Of a stretch of 64,000 nucleotides of DNA, positions 1 to 8,116 are shown piece by piece (the first letter of the stretch is position 1; every line of letters begins with the position of its first letter). This stretch comes from CAUZJF01 sp965248605. Its GTDB lineage: Bacteria; Chloroflexota; Dehalococcoidia; Lucifugimonadales; CAUZJF01. The notes under the pieces were generated by a model. It ran no database searches and was not told where the DNA came from. It worked only from the letters and a program-made list of their open reading frames with translations. The position numbers and the translations under genes are program-made. Where the stretch lies: positions 2,542,001 through 2,606,000 of the forward strand of contig CBDFJV010000007.1 of assembly GCA_965248605.1 (NCBI GenBank), read 5' to 3'.

Positions 1-648
1 TTCAGAGCCGAACACCTCGGTCCACTCGACGAAGGGCAGGTTGGAGGTCACCAGGACCGATCCACGCTCGTAACGCTGGCTGAACACCTCGAAGAGGAGC
101 TCGGCGCCAGTCTTGGACAAGGGCACGAAGCCCAGTTCGTCGATGATCAGAAGCTTGAGTCGTGCGAGCCTTCTCTGCAGGTTGAGCAGACGCCGTTCGT
201 CCCTGGCCTCGATCAGCTCGTGAACCAGAGCAGCGGCGGTGGTGAAGCCCACGGACAGTCCCCTCTGACACGCAGCCAGACCGAGACCGAGGGCGATATG
301 GGTCTTGCCGGTGCCACTGTTGCCGAGAGCGATGACGTTGTGGGGGCGCTCGATGTACTCGCATCGTGCCAGCTCCAGAACCAGAGCCTTGTTCAGGGAC
401 GGCATAGACAGGAAGTCGAAGGTGTCGAGGCTCTTGGTCGTCGGGAAGCGGGCTGCTTTGATCCGACGTTCCACCATGCGATGGTGACGGTCGATCAGCT
501 CCAACTCCGATAGTCGCAGCAGGTAGTCCGGATGGTCAGCTCCCTCACTGGCACACTGGGATGCCAGCTTGTCGTACTCCCTCAGGAACGTGGGGAGCTT
601 GAGTTGCTTGAGGTTGTGTTCGAGCAACATCGTGGACTTGTTGGTCAT
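1..648 (-). CDS. istB: IS21 helper ATPase IstB (partial, C-terminus outside window)
   Basis: IstB is the AAA+ ATPase that IS21 elements use with IstA to choose and capture target DNA. Residues GNSGTGKTH form the Walker A motif and LLIIDELGF the Walker B motif. The ATG at 648 overlaps the end of istA by four bases (ATGA), which suggests translational coupling. Compared with the complete copy at 14505-15272 (255 residues), the last 40 or so codons are missing because the window begins here; nothing suggests that the gene is broken. Confidence 0.93.
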   Translation of the reverse strand, partial: MTNKSTMLLEHNLKQLKLPTFLREYDKLASQCASEGADHPDYLLRLSELELIDRHHRMVERRIKAARFPTTKSLDTFDFLSMPSLNKALVLELARCEYIERPHNVIALGNSGTGKTHIALGLGLAACQRGLSVGFTTAAALVHELIEARDERRLLNLQRRLARLKLLIIDELGFVPLSKTGAELLFEVFSQRYERGSVLVTSNLPFVEWTEVFGSE

Positions 649-2144
649 GACCGGCTCCCCGCCAGGAGAGCCATGTAGTCCCTGGTCGAGGTTGTTGCAA
701 CGTTGGTCCTGGGCAGATACGGGTACAACTCCATGTCGAGTCTAGGCGGTCGACCCTCGATCCTGCACAGCACCAGGTGCTTGACAGCATCGAAGCTCAC
801 AGCCCCGAGTCGAATGGCGTCTCGTACGGCGTCGTGGACTTCTTCCGGCTGGAAGTTCTCCATCAGTCTGAGCACCTGCACGAACTCCCTCTTTCCTCGC
901 TTGCCCATCCGAGACTCCAGCAGCCGCCGCAACACTCCGAACTCCTCGGGCAACTCCCATCCAACCAGCGGCGCCGCCTGATCCAATGCCCTCGTCTTCT
1001 TCTCAAGGAGCGGCAGGTAATGGAGAGGGTCGAAGACGAAGTCGTCTCGATCGTAGGACCGCCGATGGCGGGCGATGACTTCAGCGCCACAGCTGATCAC
1101 AACCTCATGTACATATCCGCGGACCACAACGTCCCGATGACCGTAGGCCACCGGGACCGAATAGTCATTGGTCCGGTATCTGACCAGGGACAGAGAACTG
1201 ACCCTCGTCGCGTGCTTGTCGCTGGCGTCGTACGGTACGGCCGGCAGAAGCAGCAACTTCTCCAGGTCCCGCTCCAGCCGTTCTCCTATCGTCTCGTTGT
1301 GGCCGCGGAGTCGATCTTCGAACCGTCTGAGGCAGTGTTGCTCCAGATGAGCATTGAGGGCATCGAAGCTCTCGAACGATGGAATGGGCACCAGGAAGTT
1401 CCGGCGGACATAGCCGACCAGACCTTCTACTTTGCCCTTATCGTTCCCTTTGCCTGGACGGCCGAACCGGTCCTCGAACAGGTAGTGGGACTGAAGCTCG
1501 GAGAACACCCTGGTCCGCTGCCGGCGACCATCTCCCAGGATTCTGGCTACCGCGAGCGTGGTGTTGTCGTAGAGGATGCTCTGAGGCACTCCGCCCAGGA
1601 ACGCGAAGGCGGAGACGTGTCCGTCGCAGAATGACTCCGTCGTCTCGGCGGGATACGCCTTCACATAGCACCCGTCGCTGTGAGGGAGGTCCAGGGCGAA
1701 GTAGTGGGCTTTGCGTTCCACTCCGCCGATGATCACTCGAGCTTCGCCGTAGTCGCACTGGGCATGTCCCGGGGAATGGGACAGTGGTACGAACATCTCG
1801 CGGGTATGACGACGGCGTTCTCGAACGTAGTCTTTGACTATCGTGTACTTGCCGGGGAAGCCGTGTTCGTCTCTGAGCCGTTCGTAGATACGCTTGGCGG
1901 TGTGACGCTGCTTCTTCGGTGAGCTCAGATCCTGCTCCAGGATCTGGTCCATCACACCCTTATATGGATCGAGCTTCGGTCTGCGAGCCGGTCGTTGCCG
2001 TCGATACCCTGGGGGCACGGAGTACTCGAGCATCTTGCGCACCGTGTCCCGGTGTAGCCCGAACACTCGGGCCGCCTCTCGGACGCTCATCCCTTCGACG
2101 AAACAAGCCCTGCGAACTCGCAGGTACATCTCCACCTTGTACAT
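645..2144 (-). CDS. istA: IS21 transposase IstA
   Basis: IstA is the DDE transposase of IS21 elements. An N-terminal helix-turn-helix (SVREAARVFGLHRDTVRKML) is followed by a DDE core with CDYGEA, ILYDN and KGKVEG carrying the likely catalytic D, D and E, and then a C-terminal beta-rich part. I chose the ATG at 2144 because a good ribosome site (GAAGGTGG) lies five bases upstream; a TTG five codons earlier is also in frame. The product is 499 residues, normal for the family. It differs from the second copy by a Cys in place of Ser in the segment VVISCGAEV. Confidence 0.93.
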   Translation of the reverse strand: MYKVEMYLRVRRACFVEGMSVREAARVFGLHRDTVRKMLEYSVPPGYRRQRPARRPKLDPYKGVMDQILEQDLSSPKKQRHTAKRIYERLRDEHGFPGKYTIVKDYVRERRRHTREMFVPLSHSPGHAQCDYGEARVIIGGVERKAHYFALDLPHSDGCYVKAYPAETTESFCDGHVSAFAFLGGVPQSILYDNTTLAVARILGDGRRQRTRVFSELQSHYLFEDRFGRPGKGNDKGKVEGLVGYVRRNFLVPIPSFESFDALNAHLEQHCLRRFEDRLRGHNETIGERLERDLEKLLLLPAVPYDASDKHATRVSSLSLVRYRTNDYSVPVAYGHRDVVVRGYVHEVVISCGAEVIARHRRSYDRDDFVFDPLHYLPLLEKKTRALDQAAPLVGWELPEEFGVLRRLLESRMGKRGKREFVQVLRLMENFQPEEVHDAVRDAIRLGAVSFDAVKHLVLCRIEGRPPRLDMELYPYLPRTNVATTSTRDYMALLAGSRS

Positions 2145-2265
2145 CCAATCCACCTTCAATCAGGTTCGGTCGTTCCTGATTGAAGGCGACAGGCGGTACA
2201 GTTTTCAAGCGCCACATCTCAGCGCTCGACCGCCCAGGTGGTACATTATCTCTCCGCCCTTCACA

Positions 2266-2423
2266 TACGAGACTTCTATCAGAGACTGTTGGCCTCTGGT
2301 AAGCCGAAGAAGGTGGCCCTCGTCGCGTGTATGCGCAAACTGCTCGTCACCCTCAACTCCATGCTTAAGCATCGCTCCCCCTGGCGCGGCGTGACTCCGG
2401 CAGTCGTTTGTCATTCCGCTTGA
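2266..2423 (+). pseudogene. IS110-family transposase, C-terminal remnant
   Basis: The open frame just outside the IS21 end reads FYQRLLASGKPKKVALVACM and then RKLLVTLNSMLK, which is the conserved C-terminal part of IS110/IS116 transposases (Transposase_20). It stops at 2423. The rest of the gene is missing because the IS21 element was inserted into or recombined with it. Only the family signature is visible, so the exact IS110 subgroup cannot be given. Confidence 0.8.
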
Positions 2424-2581
2424 CTTCCAACACAGTTGCTGTAGGGGGGGAATAGATAAGGTCGCTGCGTCCCTATCTGCCCGTTCTGCTGGCTGGGGGC
2501 TGCAAAGTTGCTTCGACGGGGTGCTTTTCGAGGTCCGCCGGTGCCGCAAACCGCCCTATCTGCCTCTGTTTTAGCTATGTA

Positions 2582-2612
2582 ACGGGCCAAAAGACCCGTT
2601 GACCGGTCAACG
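2582..2612. promoter_or_regulatory. Hairpin and perfect 16-bp palindrome in module leader
   Basis: ACGGG-CCAAAAGA-CCCGT forms a small hairpin, followed directly by CGTTGACCGGTCAACG (2597-2612), a perfect 16-base palindrome. The hairpin is identical in the other module copy (about 27488-27507) while the palindrome there is slightly decayed. It may be an operator for the helix-turn-helix protein encoded downstream; this is an inference. Confidence 0.5.
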
Positions 2613-3015
2613 CCTGAAAAATGCAAGTGATTGGGAAGCCATGCTAAACTAAATTGCCTCTCCGACGACAGTTTGTTTGCACTCTTGCAACCCCTGACGT
2701 GTCAGCCGATGGCGAGGAAACAGCTATGAATGAAGCTGTCGGGCGGGTCCGGAGAGTTGATGGGGGCAGGATTTGGCGTGTTGGCGACGATCGCAGCCCA
2801 GTTTGGCCCATCGGTTTTGGCGCGAAACGATGTCGGGGTGCATGACGCGAAATTGAGGCATGGGTAGGAGCGGATATCCTGGGCCAGCCAGCTAACGCTT
2901 TCTGCCACATTCGGAGTGTATTGACCGAAATCTGTTAGCAGTACCTGTAAAGGGCTGGTTCCACCGAAAAATGGATGAAATTGCTAAAGCGGGCCACCCC
3001 CTGTAGAAGACGGAA

Positions 3016-3468
3016 ATGGTCTCTCGGAAGTCGAAGATGAATGATGGACGGGAATCGAAGGCCGACGACAATAAGCCCGACCTCAAGTGGGTCGTAGAGT
3101 GGCTCGTCGAGCGGGAGGGACAGCGCCGGACGGCGGCCCTCCTGGGAGTGAACCGGAAGACAGTGGCGCTGTCCCTGCGCCGGGAGCGACTGACGGGCAG
3201 GATGACCTTGGCCGTGCAGCGACTCATGGCCAACCTGGACGACCCCGGATGGGAGAGAACGACGCCACTGGACCGGTTGGGGGCGAGGATGAGGCTGGCG
3301 ATTGAAGCCGTGGACGATCTTGCTAGGCTCGTGGAGCGTCTGGCCCGGCGCGTGGAGACCCTGGAGGCGGCTCGACAACCCGAAGACGACGTGGGAGACC
3401 AGACGGCGAATGCGCCCGAGTCCGAGGGCCGGGTTCTGCGTCTGTTCAACTGGAGGCGGAGGCGCTAG
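3016..3468 (+). CDS. Module gene 1: helix-turn-helix and coiled-coil protein
   Basis: A 150-residue basic protein of no named family that I can recognise. Residues about 33-60 (REGQRRTAALLGVNRKTVAL) look like a helix-turn-helix of the type that reads a repressor or resolvase site. Residues 85-118 are a charged helix (RLAIEAVDDLARLVERL) likely to form a coiled coil, and the tail ends in WRRRR. The closest relatives in the window are its own copies at 26105-26557 and 26617-27070, and more distantly the protein at 10885-11673. Gene 2 follows after 22 bases, so the pair is probably co-transcribed. A role in regulating or moving the module is a guess. Confidence 0.75.
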   Translation: MVSRKSKMNDGRESKADDNKPDLKWVVEWLVEREGQRRTAALLGVNRKTVALSLRRERLTGRMTLAVQRLMANLDDPGWERTTPLDRLGARMRLAIEAVDDLARLVERLARRVETLEAARQPEDDVGDQTANAPESEGRVLRLFNWRRRR

Positions 3469-3490
3469 CCACGTAGCGAGGAAAAGAGAG

Positions 3491-3934
3491 ATGGATGAGC
3501 ACGTCCGTTGGGTGACGAAAGCGGAGGCGGCGCGAGAGATGGAGATATCCCTATCCACCCTCGACCGGAGGATCAGGAGTGGAGAGGTCGAGATGGTCAG
3601 GGAGGGGCGTCGGGTCTATGTGCGTATGCACGGGACAGAGTACGTGGGCGACGACGAACTGCTGCGTCGATCCCTTGATCGGGAGGACAAGCTTCAGCGG
3701 ACAGTATGGGAGTTGGATAGGACAGTCACAGAGTCGGAGCGGGAGCGAGATGTGGCCAGGGAAGCGGCGTTAGCCAGCAGACAGGCGCATAAGGAGCTTG
3801 AGGAGGCGTACCGGAAGGAGACCGCCGCGCACAAGGAGACGAGGAATCTGCTCAACATGGTCCGCGTGATCGCCATCGTGCTGTTCGTGCTGCTGGTCGG
3901 CAGCCTTCTCGTGTGGTGGTTTGTGCTGAGATAG
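3491..3934 (+). CDS. Module gene 2: MerR/excisionase-like DNA-binding protein with C-terminal membrane anchor
   Basis: A 147-residue protein. Residues 7-40 (VTKAEAAREMEISLSTLDRR then a wing with GRRVYV) resemble the winged helix of excisionase and MerR proteins. Residues about 60-115 are a long charged helix, likely a coiled coil. Residues 121-145 (VIAIVLFVLLVGSLLVWW) form one membrane segment at the extreme C-terminus, so the DNA-binding head would sit in the cytoplasm tethered to the membrane. The ATG at 3491 follows the ribosome site GAGAG. A second copy in the window is split at codon 'H' of ASRQAH (25781-26082 and 19208-19355). No function is assigned. Confidence 0.75.
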   Translation: MDEHVRWVTKAEAAREMEISLSTLDRRIRSGEVEMVREGRRVYVRMHGTEYVGDDELLRRSLDREDKLQRTVWELDRTVTESERERDVAREAALASRQAHKELEEAYRKETAAHKETRNLLNMVRVIAIVLFVLLVGSLLVWWFVLR

Positions 3935-4356
3935 GGGCGCTGCCGCCCTTCGACGTTCCTGCCAGCCCGGACCTCCGGTTCTTCCAACGCCATCCGCCTC
4001 TCTTACGCGTCGATGTTCCATTGTCCCCAATCCGTAGCTGCGTCTGCCCCATGACCGTGGAACGAGCACCGGAATCAAATTGCTCGCTCCGATTTAGCAG
4101 GATGCCCCGTTCACCCCGATTCCAGCTACGGAATCGCCCGAACTGCGACTTGGTGTCCCATGCGATCTCCTGTACACGGGTATTACACCGCCAGCGACCC
4201 CTGGGATCTCGCGCCTTCTGAGGGGGGCCTGTGCGCGTGAGCCCTACCCGGTCCGTTGCCGTTCTCCAGGCGCTTGCGCTGGAGTCACTAACTCACTACA
4301 ATGTATCTGGACATCTACCCTCCGGCTAGGGCAAGCTGAGACGAAGGAGGCACGAC

Positions 4357-4761
4357 ATGGCCGTAGACCAGAAGGACAAGTACAGAGAAATGGTGATCCG
4401 TGGCAAGTACCAGAGACTGTACACGTACCTGAGCAGTCTTCAGGTGCAGGAGTGGAGGACCTCCTTCAACGAGGTCGAGGCGGTCATCGGATTCGAGCTG
4501 CCTCCGTCCGCACGGCTGCACCGGCCCTGGTGGGGAAATCAGAGAGGCGGCAATGGCCACAGCCACGCCCTTGCCTGGAGCGTCGCCGGCTGGGAGACGG
4601 CGGAGGTCGATATGGATGGCGAGATGCTGCTGTTCCGGCGAACGCACCCGAAGCCCATACCCAGGCTTTCTCTCGACGAAGCGTGGCCCGTCCACCCCAC
4701 CGCGGTGTGGCCGGAAGGTCTGAGCCTCAGACGTGAGGACCTCTACGAGGAGAGGGTTTAG
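4357..4761 (+). CDS. DUF7662-like protein, candidate antitoxin partner of the PIN toxin
   Basis: A 134-residue protein. The pattern YQRLYTYLSSLQ, then FNEVEAVIGFELPPSARLHR, WWGN and later SHALAWSVAGWETAEVD matches the small DUF7662 family, whose function I do not know. The ATG follows AAGGAGG by six bases, and that ribosome site lies within the last bases of the repeated module, so the module end supplies the translation signal. The PIN toxin gene begins seven bases after the stop. The spacing and order are those of a toxin-antitoxin pair, which would make this an unusual antitoxin, but no DNA-binding domain is evident. Confidence 0.7.
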   Translation: MAVDQKDKYREMVIRGKYQRLYTYLSSLQVQEWRTSFNEVEAVIGFELPPSARLHRPWWGNQRGGNGHSHALAWSVAGWETAEVDMDGEMLLFRRTHPKPIPRLSLDEAWPVHPTAVWPEGLSLRREDLYEERV

Positions 4762-4768
4762 TCCCGCC

Positions 4769-5191
4769 ATGTTCATAGACACCAACGTGCTGGTGAAGTC
4801 CCGTATCCCCAGCGCGCCGGACCACGACGCGGCTCGGGCGAGCCTGGAGCGTGCTTTTCGAGACCCTGAACCGCTAAGGATCAGCCGTCAGGTGATACGA
4901 GAGTACCTGGCCGTCGTCACTCGACCGCAGACCTGGCCAGTGGCCATCACCCGTGAGGATGCCCTGGATGACGTGAGCAGGCTGATAGGCAGCTTCGAGA
5001 TACTCGAGGACGGTCCCGTGGTGACCGAATCGCTCGTGGGGCTGTGTCGAGAGGTTCCCGTGGGAGGACGGCAGATTCACGACGCCAACATCGTTGCCAC
5101 CATGCTGGCGCATGGGGAGCGCAGGCTACTGACGTTCAACACCGCAGACTTCCGCCGTTACGGTGACCGCATAGAGCTGGTGGACGGGTAG
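4769..5191 (+). CDS. PIN-domain ribonuclease (VapC-like toxin)
   Basis: A 140-residue PIN domain. MFIDTNVLV at the N-terminus holds the first metal-binding Asp, REYLAVV the conserved Glu, IHDANIVATML the Asp of the third motif and LLTFNTADF the fourth acidic position; all four are present, so it should be an active RNase. The ATG at 4769 is preferred over an upstream GTG because MFIDTN is the usual start of the fold. It lies seven bases after the DUF7662-like gene. A decayed fragment of a related PIN gene lies at 5769-5855. Confidence 0.88.
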   Translation: MFIDTNVLVKSRIPSAPDHDAARASLERAFRDPEPLRISRQVIREYLAVVTRPQTWPVAITREDALDDVSRLIGSFEILEDGPVVTESLVGLCREVPVGGRQIHDANIVATMLAHGERRLLTFNTADFRRYGDRIELVDG

Positions 5192-5230
5192 CAGGTTGGA
5201 TCGGCTATTTGAACATGTAGGAGGAATTCT

Positions 5231-5722
5231 ATGATGAAGACCAACAATCTAACGGCATCGCTTATTGGTTCGGTAGTCGTTGCCGTTTTCATGGCTGCCG
5301 CCTGTGGGGGAAGCGACTCAATAGCTCCTTCAAAGTCCGATCCCCCAGCGTTTACAAAGGCTTTTGTGCAGCAGGCCATTGATCGCTACGACGAAGAGGG
5401 TAGAGACGCTACCATTGCTTACTACAACACCAAGGAGAGTGTGGACGGCGAGTGGTACATCTTCATCACCGACGAGAGCGATGTCACCATCGCCCGCGCC
5501 ACCGTTCCGGACAACATAGGTCATAGCATTCGTGGCCCTCTCGGGGTGGATTCTACTGGCTACGCCTTCGGTGCCGTCATGGCGGACGCCACGGAAGAAG
5601 GCATGTGGGTGAGCTATGTCTACTTGAATCCGGTCACGGGTGAAGAAGGGACAAAGCACTCTTGGGTAGTGGAGCGTGACGGGCTTGTCTTCGGAGCGGG
5701 TTGGTATGAGCCTACCAACTGA
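5231..5722 (+). CDS. Secreted lipoprotein with single Cache-type sensor domain
   Basis: A 163-residue protein. The N-terminus has a positive start, a hydrophobic stretch (LIGSVVVAVFMAAAC) and a lipobox ending in Cys 25, so it should be a lipid-anchored exported protein. Residues 40-160 resemble a Cache domain: YYNTKESVDGEWYIFITDES, a middle RGPLGVDSTGYAFG and a final WVVERDGLVFGAGWYE are typical of that fold, which binds small ligands outside the cell. It stands alone, with the ribosome site GGAGG eight bases before the ATG. No kinase or methyl-acceptor partner is visible nearby. Confidence 0.75.
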   Translation: MMKTNNLTASLIGSVVVAVFMAAACGGSDSIAPSKSDPPAFTKAFVQQAIDRYDEEGRDATIAYYNTKESVDGEWYIFITDESDVTIARATVPDNIGHSIRGPLGVDSTGYAFGAVMADATEEGMWVSYVYLNPVTGEEGTKHSWVVERDGLVFGAGWYEPTN

Positions 5723-5768
5723 TACAGTTGCTCTGAGTCAGTATGGGATGATAGTGGAGGATAGGCCA

Positions 5769-5855
5769 ATGGTGACCGATACGTTGATGGGGTTATGCAG
5801 GAATGTCGCCGCGGGAGGACGACAGATCCACGACACCAACGATGGTAGACGGTAG
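5769..5855 (+). pseudogene. VapC/PIN-domain fragment
   Basis: The 28-codon frame MVTDTLMGLCRNVAAGGRQI and HDTN matches VTESLVGLCREVPVGGRQIH in the complete PIN protein at 4769-5191, then runs into a stop. It is a remnant of a related PIN gene and retains only the segment before the third acidic residue. Confidence 0.7.
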
Positions 5856-5912
5856 CTAATGTTCGGCGTGAAACGCCCTGGAACAGGCGGAACCAAGAAG
5901 GAGGACGACAGC

Positions 5913-6389
5913 ATGAAACGACAATATCAACCATGCACCCCGGCGGCGCTCTACGCCAGGGTGTCCAGTGACCGCCAGGACGTTGACCTGTCCGTGTCGG
6001 CCCAGCTCAGGGCGCTCAAGGACTACGCCAAAGCCAACGGATACTCCGTGGCCCGCGAGTACGTGGACGAGGCCGAGAGCGGCCGCGTGGCGGATAGGCC
6101 CCAGTTCAGGGAGATGATCGAGGAGGGCAGCCAGCCCAAGGCTCCCTTTGAGGTCATCCTCGTCTGGAAATTCAGCCGCTTTACCAGAAAGCGTGAACAC
6201 GCCGTGGCATTCAAGTCCATGCTACGGCGCAAGGGTGTGAGGGTTGTCTCCATCACTGAGCACGCCGACGACTCACCCACAGGGAAGCTCATGGAGGCCA
6301 TCATCGAGTCGGTGGACGAGTTTTACTCAGAGAATCTGATGTCGGTGTTTCAATCGAGACAAACTCTTCCGTCGGGATGGCCAGCGTAA
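5913..6389 (+). pseudogene. Serine recombinase, N-terminal catalytic domain only
   Basis: Residues 11-135 are the resolvase catalytic domain: LYARVSSDRQ with the nucleophilic Ser, DEAESGR, VWKFSRFTR and the helix that begins LMEAIIESVDEFYSENL. The normal protein would continue into a DNA-binding domain, but similarity stops at about 6340, exactly where the oppositely oriented recombinase ends, and the frame then runs out in unrelated codons. The ATG is supported by AAGGAGG eight bases upstream. It probably lost its 3' end when the neighbouring element arrived. Confidence 0.8.
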
Positions 6390-7915
6390 GATTGACGTTG
6401 TTCTCCCCGTCGATGGTCACTCCGTCGAGCAGGAGCCGCAACACCTCCCGGCGTCCCTCGTCGGGCAGATCGTCCAGGCCATCCCCAATCCTGCTGACCC
6501 ACTGGACGACGTGCTCCATCGCCAGCCGCTTCTCCTTCTCAGCCGTCTCCCGATCTCGATAGTCGTCCAGCCTCGCCCTGAGCGTCTCCAGCCGCTCGGT
6601 GATGTACCTGCGCTGATGGTCCATCTGGTCCTCGGTGATCTTCCCTGACACGAACAGCCTGATGATCCTCTCCTCTTCGAGCTGGACCTTCTGAAGATCG
6701 TGCTCTGCTGTGTCAATCTCCTCGGCTAGCCCGCCGTCTTCCCGACTGTCCAGGGCCTCGATGCCGGCGACGATGAGATCAGGGTTATCCAGCACCCTCT
6801 TGACCTCGCCCCAGACCAGCCCCTCCAGCCGTTCGGCCCGGATCATGGGCTTTTCGCGGCACTTCAGGCGAAGCTGGTGGTAGCCGTAGCATCTGTAATA
6901 CCTGCGGGGAGGATCGAGCTCGTACTTGTAAAGCTTGCCGTTGCGCTTGACCTCCTTCTTCGTATTGGCCTGCCCCCCCCATGAGCAAGCCGCACTCGGC
7001 GCACCGGACCAGGTGCTGCAACAGGTAGAAGATCTTGGTGTTGCGCTTGGCTCGGGTAAAACGCTGCCTGCGGAGCACCCTGGCCCTCTCCCAGGTCTCC
7101 TCGTCCACCAGCGGCGGGAAGGGCACCCCGATCCAGTCCTCCTCCGGCTGCTCATAGACCCTCACTCCGTCCTCGGTGGAGACGTAGCGGGCCTTGCCGT
7201 ACCACCAGGTGCCCTTGTAGGTCTCGTTGCTCAGGATGCGATGGATGGTGCCGTCGTACCAACGCTTGCCCAACTTGGCCAGCGGCACCGCCTCAGCGTT
7301 CAGTCGTTGGCCGATGACAGACGCTCCCATCCCATCGCTCACACACATGCGGTAGATGCGGCGCACCACCTCGGCTTCCTTCTCCACAATTACGGGCCTG
7401 CCGTCGTCGCCGATGCGATAGCCGTAGGGGACGTTGCTGACGGGAATGCGTCCCTGCTTGGCCGTTCCCCGTTTGCCCATTGACGCCCTCTCCCGGAAAT
7501 TGTCAAGCTCGATCTTGCCTATGGCCGCCATGAGGCCGAAGGTCTTCATGTCGATGGCGTCCATGACAGCCTCCAGGTTGATGTGGTACGCCTCGATGAC
7601 CTCCATGAGGGCGGCGGCGGGGTACATCCCCCGGCTGAGCCGGTCCGATTTCCAGCAGACGATGGTGTCGAAGCGTCCCCGCTTTGCATCCGCCAGCATC
7701 CTCTGGAACTCGGGACGCTTCTTGGACCAGCCCCTGCCCACCTCCTGGTAGCGAGCGGTAACGGTCATCCCCTTGTCCTCGCAGTGGGCTTCCATGTCGC
7801 CGATCTGCTCGGAGAGGGAGGTCTTGTCGTCTTCTGCCTGGCTCTTGTCCGATACCCGGGCGTAGATGGCTGCCCTCTTACCGTGTACTTGTCTCTGTGC
7901 CTTGCTTACTGCCAT
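6301..7915 (-). pseudogene. Large serine recombinase interrupted by a frameshift at a C8 run
   Basis: Reading from 7915, residues 15-140 form a serine recombinase catalytic domain (IYARVSDKSQ, CWKSDRLSRGMYPA), then the Recombinase domain (VPYGYRIGDDGRPV through YKGTWWYG), then the zinc ribbon beginning CAECGLL. At a run of eight C on the plus strand (6973-6980) the frame changes; the second frame continues with the other zinc-ribbon cysteines, a long coiled coil (AEHDLQKVQLEEERI) and a C-terminal tail typical of phage-type integrases. Joined, the protein would be about 535 residues. The run may hide a sequencing error, a real mutation or a slippage site. The last residues are lost at the junction near 6340. 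Confidence 0.85.
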
Positions 7916-7946
7916 GATTGCCTCCTTGTTCGTAGCTGCCTGAAAT

Positions 7947-7979
7947 GAAAAAGACCCGGCTCCTATCGGGAGCGGGTCT
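7947..7979 (-). terminator. Intrinsic terminator after the phage-like operon
   Basis: On the minus strand AGACCCGCTCC pairs with GGAGCCGGGTCT around a four-base loop (one bulge), followed by TTTTT. It lies after the helix-turn-helix gene (ending 8117) and before the recombinase start (7915), so it separates the two transcripts. Confidence 0.65.
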
Positions 7980-8116
7980 GCGAGTAGTACAATCCCATTC
8001 GCATCACCTGTCCGTCAGGTGGAGCCACGGCCCGGGGTGTTTGCAGCATCGCCAGGCCAATTTCTACCCAGCATTTTACCGCGATCGCCGGGGCAACTTC
8101 AAAGCCCTGATTAGGG

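Larger units (their letters stand above)
1..2265 (-). mobile_element. IS21-family insertion sequence, copy 1 (cut by window edge)
   Basis: This is an almost exact reverse-complement copy of the element at 12888-15374. Its outer end at 2265 reads TGTGAAGGGCGGAGA on the element strand, the same terminus as the second copy. It carries istA and the 5' four-fifths of istB; the distal end lies outside the window. At least two single-base differences separate the two istA copies, one of which changes a Cys (here) to a Ser (second copy), so the copies diverged recently. The insertion sits in the 3' part of an IS110-type transposase gene (2266-2423). Confidence 0.95.
2439..4351 (+). repeat. Two-gene repeated module, copy A (complete)
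   Basis: A 1.9 kb unit made of a roughly 575-base leader without a convincing gene, a helix-turn-helix/coiled-coil gene (3016), a membrane-tailed DNA-binding gene (3491) and a roughly 415-base trailer. The leader matches 27643 down to about 27071, the genes match 27070 down to 25781, and the 3' part of gene two plus the trailer matches 19355 down to 18707, all on the other strand. Left limit CTGTAGGGGGG and right limit GAGACGAAGGAGGC are where similarity stops in the other copies. I see no terminal inverted repeat and no target duplication, and no transposase inside. It behaves as a mobile or duplicating unit of unknown mechanism. Confidence 0.8.

Noticed and set aside
777..1634. A 285-codon frame antisense to istA
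   Set aside because: It mirrors the transposase codons exactly, has no family resemblance and recurs in the second IS21 copy as a shadow.
2644..2910. An antisense 88-codon frame conserved in both module leaders
   Set aside because: Both strands are open in both copies and the substitutions do not favour silent changes in this frame, so conservation of the DNA explains it.
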